A stretch of 23,599 bases of DNA from a virus. Below the pieces are notes generated by a model. The model saw only the letters and a program-made list of their open reading frames with translations, did no database searches and was not told the origin of the DNA. Location of the stretch: the IMG/VR virus record IMGVR_UViG_3300031918_000852, positions 1 to 23,599 of that record; one strand, given 5' to 3'. How positions within the stretch are numbered: position 1 is the stretch's first letter; every line of letters starts with the position of its first letter. A program made the position numbers and the translations under genes. Positions 20,679 to 23,599 of the stretch are shown piece by piece.

Positions 20679-21062
20679 ATGAATACACGTAACAGCGTCC
20701 CGCCGTCTCAGGAAGTTATAACTCAGGCCGTCAACATTCTGGCAATCGCCATGTCGACGCCGACAAACATCGCTGATGTTTTCGTCCAGTGGTCGCCGCA
20801 CTGCCAGTCATTAGATGTCTCTGGTCATTCGTTCGGCTGGCATGAGAACAAGAGCGCGGAATTTAAGCGCGATCTCTATTTTCATCACAGCAAGGATGCG
20901 TTGGCTGAGTTAACGCAGGTCCGTGAAGACCTGATGGCCTACATTGCTGACTGTGAAAAAGCAGGGCCAGCCGAACGCGCTGAGTCCGATGCAAAGGCTC
21001 TGCGCGCACAGGCCGCGAAACTTCTGGCTGAAGCCGACTCACTTTCTCCCGTCCAGTCGTGA
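20679..21062 (+). CDS. Hypothetical early-region protein
   Basis: This is a 127-residue protein. The N-terminal half contains a predicted helix (EVITQAVNILAIAM) and a Trp/His-rich patch (VSGHSFGWHENKSAEF). The C-terminal half is a long Ala/Glu-rich helix (ERAESDAKALRAQAAKLLAEAD) likely to form a coiled coil. There is no SD, and the ATG follows 30 nt of non-coding sequence. Its stop overlaps the next start (GTGA). I do not recognise it. It belongs to the same operon as the Sak4-like gene by orientation and spacing. Confidence 0.55.
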   Translation: MNTRNSVPPSQEVITQAVNILAIAMSTPTNIADVFVQWSPHCQSLDVSGHSFGWHENKSAEFKRDLYFHHSKDALAELTQVREDLMAYIADCEKAGPAERAESDAKALRAQAAKLLAEADSLSPVQS

Positions 21063-21244
21063 GCAATTCTCGCGCTCGTTTCTCCGGCTTCGGCGATGCC
21101 GTCACCAATCACAAGCTTTGGCTGCAATCTCAGCGCATCGCAAAGCAAGAGCGCGTGAAGAAATCCGAACCAGTTCCCACCAGCTTCAAAGACCCGCGAT
21201 TCGTCAGCGTTCGCGAACAGATCGAGCGCAATGCCGCCAAGTAA
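21059..21244 (+). CDS. Small basic hypothetical protein
   Basis: This 61-residue protein is read from GTG 21059, which overlaps the preceding stop. It is basic and helical (LWLQSQRIAKQERVKK) with a second conserved-looking part FKDPRFVSVREQIERNAAK. It has no membrane segment or known motif. The overlap supports translation, although no SD is visible. Function unknown. Confidence 0.5.
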   Translation: MSNSRARFSGFGDAVTNHKLWLQSQRIAKQERVKKSEPVPTSFKDPRFVSVREQIERNAAK

Positions 21245-21268
21245 TTTCCGTAGTTAAACCATCGATAC

Positions 21269-21297
21269 AAAAAAGCCCGCCGTGTCATCGGCAGGCT
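21269..21297 (-). terminator. Intrinsic-terminator-like hairpin reading on the minus strand
   Basis: AGCCCGCCG and CGGCAGGCT form a 9-bp stem with one mismatch around TGTCAT. A run of six A lies on its left side. Read on the minus strand this is a GC-rich hairpin followed by six T, a standard Rho-independent terminator. On the + strand there is no T-run, so rightward transcription of the early operon should pass. Confidence 0.6.
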
Positions 21298-21312
21298 CAA
21301 CTAACTCAGAAC

Positions 21313-21870
21313 ATGAGCAAAAAAACAAAAAACGTCTCAAAAGACAAGTCAGCATCCAAGCCGGTCGTCCGGCCACCTAAAAAAGGCGAACGCCAATTGC
21401 GCGTCGAATTCACCGAAAAGGAAATCCTTGAACAGGCTAAAAAGCTTGCCGAAGCCAATGCCGAACTTAGCCGCGCTGAGAACAACAAGAAGTCTGTCAC
21501 CAGCCAACTCAAGGCCGACTGTGACAGCATTTCCAGCCGCATCGCCGTGCTGTCGGGCAAGATCAACGACGGATTCGAGTACCGCCAGGTGAACGTTGAA
21601 ACAACTTTCGACGATCCCAAGCGCGGAATGAAGACCACCCGCCGACTCGACACAAACGAAACCGTCGAGTGCGAAACCATGACCGGCGCAGAGATGCAGG
21701 AAGAGCTCCCGCTGACCACGTCCGGCAGTTCTGGCGCGGCGGTGATTTCAATAACCACCGGCAAGCCCGAACGCCCGCCTCTGCGCACAGTCACGGGGTC
21801 CGGCGTTGTCGCCACCGAAGAGGATGGCGAGGGCGAAGATCTCCAAAACGAAGACGACAGCAAAACATAA
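21313..21870 (+). CDS. Coiled-coil phage protein upstream of the recombinase
   Basis: This is a 185-residue protein. The start is placed at the ATG after the terminator-like hairpin; the frame is open far upstream, but that part overlaps two better genes. Residues 1-30 are Lys-rich, and residues 38-85 form a coiled coil (EKEILEQAKKLAEANAELSR). Residues 86-130 are beta-type (YRQVNVETTFDDPKRGM; VECETMTGAEM), and the tail is acidic (EEDGEGEDLQNEDDS). Proteins of this build are common next to phage single-strand annealing or RecA-like genes, but I know no biochemical role. The basic head and acidic tail suggest a nucleic-acid or partner-binding adaptor; that is inference. Confidence 0.55.
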   Translation: MSKKTKNVSKDKSASKPVVRPPKKGERQLRVEFTEKEILEQAKKLAEANAELSRAENNKKSVTSQLKADCDSISSRIAVLSGKINDGFEYRQVNVETTFDDPKRGMKTTRRLDTNETVECETMTGAEMQEELPLTTSGSSGAAVISITTGKPERPPLRTVTGSGVVATEEDGEGEDLQNEDDSKT

Positions 21871-21876
21871 CCGATC

Positions 21877-23106
21877 ATGGCACTACAAATCATCAAAGGA
21901 AAGATTGCTGCCCCAGTGCGCGGCATCTTCAGCGGAACCGAGGGCATCGGTAAATCTACGCTCGCTGCGCAGATTCCGGGCGCTGTCTTCATCGATACCG
22001 AAGACGGTTCCAGTCAAATCGACTGCGCCAGAATCCTCGCCACCGATTGGCGTGCGATCGAGAACGCGGTCAAGGAACTGATCGCAGACCAGCAAGGTTT
22101 CACCACCGTAGTCATCGACACCGCCGACTGGCTTGAACGCGCACTCATCGAGTGGATGCTCAAGCGGGACGCGCAGAAATCAATCGAGTCCTACGGATAC
22201 GGGAAAGGGTACACGATGCTGCAAGAGCATTTCGCCCGGTTCCTGGCTCTGTGTGACCAGTTGATCGCGAAAGGCATTCACGTCGTGTTCGTGGCTCACA
22301 CGAAGACGGTCCGCGTCTCGCCTCCCGACCAGACGGACGGTTACGACCGCTGGGAACTCAAGCTGACGAAGCAGGTTTCACCGCTCCTCAAAGAGTGGTC
22401 CACGCTGTATCTGTTCGCCAACTACAAGATTCAGATCGTGGAAGGCACGGACGGACGGCTCAAGGCTCAGGGCGGAAAAGAACGCGTCATGTACGCGAAC
22501 CGTTGCGCCGCTTGGGATGCGAAAAACCGTTACGGACTGCCCGACGAAATGCCGATGGACTTTGCGCAGGTCGCGAAGGTCTTTGACGGTGCAGTGGCGC
22601 GGCCACTCGTCAACGTCGCTCCGGTCGCTCCGGTTGTGGCACCCACAGTCAGCACGGAACCAGTCCCGACGCTCGCCACGATGGAACAGCTGGCGCAGCT
22701 GCTCGAATTCAAGAAGTCGAAGAAAGGCGCTGAGATGATCGAGGCCGCGCTCGAACAGATCAACGGCATCGACTGCTCAGAGCTGACAGTCGAACAGATC
22801 AACGGCATCGACTGCTCAGAGCTGACAGTCGAACAGGCCGCCGAGCTGATCACCAACATCGATGTCGCGCTTCCGAAGGTCGCGTCATCCACCAACCCAA
22901 CCGTTCCCGGCAATCTTCCGCCTCACTTCGTAAAGTGGCTCGATGCGAATGCCGATGCGGTCAACGCGTACCTGGTTCGCGTCAAGTGGCTGGTAGCTGG
23001 TCAGACGTGGCGCGATCTAACCGACGAAAAGGCGCACAGCATCGTCGACAAGTCCGACAAGTTCGCTCGTGCAGCCGGTATCACGGCCATCGGAGGTGCA
23101 AAGTGA
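21877..23106 (+). CDS. Sak4-like RecA-fold ATPase (phage recombination)
   Basis: This is a 409-residue protein. Walker A is GTEGIGKST at residues 20-28, with an acidic strand after it (VFIDTEDG). Walker B is VVIDTADW at 78-85, and the motif FVAHTK at 138-143 matches the sensor of phage RecA-like ATPases (Sak4 / AAA_24 group). These bind single-stranded DNA and promote annealing in phage recombination. Residues about 245-270 form a Pro/Val-rich linker, and 270-409 form a helical C-terminal extension. The extension contains a perfect 39-bp tandem duplication (residues 293-318). It starts 6 nt after the previous stop without SD and is overlapped by the next gene. Assignment to the ATPase group is firm; the exact role is inferred. 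Confidence 0.8.
   Translation: MALQIIKGKIAAPVRGIFSGTEGIGKSTLAAQIPGAVFIDTEDGSSQIDCARILATDWRAIENAVKELIADQQGFTTVVIDTADWLERALIEWMLKRDAQKSIESYGYGKGYTMLQEHFARFLALCDQLIAKGIHVVFVAHTKTVRVSPPDQTDGYDRWELKLTKQVSPLLKEWSTLYLFANYKIQIVEGTDGRLKAQGGKERVMYANRCAAWDAKNRYGLPDEMPMDFAQVAKVFDGAVARPLVNVAPVAPVVAPTVSTEPVPTLATMEQLAQLLEFKKSKKGAEMIEAALEQINGIDCSELTVEQINGIDCSELTVEQAAELITNIDVALPKVASSTNPTVPGNLPPHFVKWLDANADAVNAYLVRVKWLVAGQTWRDLTDEKAHSIVDKSDKFARAAGITAIGGAK
22753..22830 (+). repeat. 39-bp perfect tandem duplication
   Basis: Bases 22753-22791 and 22792-22830 are identical. They encode 13 residues twice in frame (EQINGIDCSELTV). No base has changed between the copies, so the duplication is recent or actively maintained. 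It lengthens the helical C-terminal extension of the Sak4-like protein. Confidence 0.95.
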
Positions 23107-23599
23107 AAATTGAAATCAAAACAGTCTTCGGCGATCTCATATTTGAAGGTGATTTCACCTGCATGGCAGAGGCGATCAAGGCCGCGCTAGCGGCCAAAAA
23201 ATCGCTCAGCTCTGCGGACCTCAGCTCTGCGGACCTCCGCTATGCGGACCTCAGCTCTGCGGACCTCAGCTCTGCGAACCTCCGCTCTGCGAACCTCCGC
23301 TCTGCGAACCTCAGCTCTGCGGACCTCAGCTCTGCGGACCTCCGCTATGCGGACCTCAGCTCTGCGAACCTCAGCTATGCGAACCTCAGCTATGCGGACC
23401 TCAGCTCTGCGGACCTCAGCTCTGCGGACCTCCGCTATGCGGACCTCAGCTCTGCGGACCTCAGCTATGCGAACCTCAGCTCTGCGAACCTCCGCGAAAC
23501 AAAGGGATCAGCGTTAGCCATCGCTCAAACACGGATTTTGCCAGAGGGCAATATCATCGGATGGAAGATGCTTTGCGGTGGTATCATTGCAAAAATACT
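23103..23599 (+). CDS. Pentapeptide-repeat protein (3' end outside window)
   Basis: The GTG start overlaps the Sak4 stop (GTGA) and has GGAGG at 23092-23096. Residues 1-34 are a small beta/helix cap (IEIKTVFGDLIFEGDF). Nineteen pentapeptides of the form A-(D/N)-L-(S/R)-(S/Y) follow, which should fold as a right-handed quadrilateral beta-helix. After the repeats comes a different domain beginning ALAIAQTRILPEGNIIGWK, similar from memory to the DUF5758-type tail found on phage pentapeptide proteins. The window ends inside it. Some pentapeptide proteins mimic DNA and bind gyrase (Qnr, MfpA), but this function is not shown here. Other frames across the repeat are also open because the 15-nt unit is a multiple of three; this frame is fixed by the start, SD and composition. 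Confidence 0.85.
   Translation, partial: MKIEIKTVFGDLIFEGDFTCMAEAIKAALAAKKSLSSADLSSADLRYADLSSADLSSANLRSANLRSANLSSADLSSADLRYADLSSANLSYANLSYADLSSADLSSADLRYADLSSADLSYANLSSANLRETKGSALAIAQTRILPEGNIIGWKMLCGGIIAKI
23206..23490 (+). repeat. 19 tandem 15-bp units encoding pentapeptides
   Basis: The unit is TC(A/C)GCT(C/A)TGCG(G/A)ACC. Across 19 units only those three positions vary, each between two bases and each changing the amino acid (Ser/Arg, Ser/Tyr, Asp/Asn). Units 1-4 and 14-17 are identical over 60 bases. Units 8-11 match them except for one base. There are no silent differences anywhere in the array. Confidence 0.95.

Noticed and set aside
20290-20682. Alternative + frame across 20193-20648
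   Set aside because: It begins internally without SD and is very rich in Arg and Pro, as expected from a shifted frame. The GTG 20193 frame has a strong SD and a coupled start.
20944-21312. Upstream extension of the coiled-coil gene at 21313
   Set aside because: The extra codons overlap two + strand genes joined by a GTGA overlap and run through the terminator-like hairpin. ATG 21313 gives a protein with a normal Lys-rich start.
23206-23490. Regular repeats considered as a CRISPR array
   Set aside because: The units are 15 bp with no unique spacers and lie in frame inside a coding region with a pentapeptide pattern.
23242-23517. Frame of repeated RTSAL units across the pentapeptide array
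   Set aside because: A 15-nt repeat stays open in every frame. The real frame is set by GTG 23103 with GGAGG and gives the standard A(D/N)LSS pentapeptide.

Overview
This window looks like part of a temperate siphovirus genome or integrated prophage. It holds a lambda-like long-tail morphogenesis operon on the + strand, then an integration and regulation block with genes on both strands, then the start of an early/recombination operon on the + strand. No terminase, portal or complete capsid gene is present, so the head module must lie to the left. The host cannot be fixed from sequence alone. The visibly GC-rich coding, frequent starts without a Shine-Dalgarno (SD) sequence and the form of the tyrosine integrase suggest a Gram-negative bacterium of the Verrucomicrobiota (Opitutaceae-like) type. 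That is inference from memory of similar proteins, not a search result.

Region 1 (1-15,851, + strand) contains a probable head decoration protein, head-tail joining and tail completion proteins and a tail terminator. Two membrane proteins follow (a lipobox/coiled-coil/transmembrane protein resembling a one-piece spanin, and a small holin-like protein). Next come the tail tube, a tail assembly chaperone with a textbook -1 frameshift site (A AAA AAC plus a 9-bp stem), the tape measure, an Fe-S-type hub protein, an NlpC/P60-like tail hydrolase, a small linker protein, a 1360-residue tip (J-like) protein, a chimeric receptor-binding protein, and two distal proteins, one beta-helix-like. Most of these genes abut or overlap, so they are probably one late transcript.

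Region 2 (15,852-19,740) begins with a convergent minus-strand gene for a secreted protein with a Cys-His-Asp arrangement. A divergent tyrosine integrase, a 350-nt dyad-rich non-coding stretch and a BamE-like small lipoprotein follow. Then there are three ribbon-helix-helix (RHH) genes, two on the minus strand and one on the plus strand. Both minus-strand RHH genes have a perfect inverted repeat with 9-bp arms lying on their start codon, and a divergent promoter region carries repeated TGTCTGACA sites. No CI/Cro-type repressor is visible, so this RHH cluster is the best candidate for the lysogeny switch.

Region 3 (19,736-23,599, + strand) is a tightly packed operon: small membrane protein, excisionase-like winged-helix protein, several unrecognised small proteins, a coiled-coil protein, a Sak4-like RecA-fold ATPase with a 39-bp tandem duplication, and a pentapeptide-repeat protein cut off by the window end. 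Its 19 DNA repeat units vary at only three nucleotide positions.
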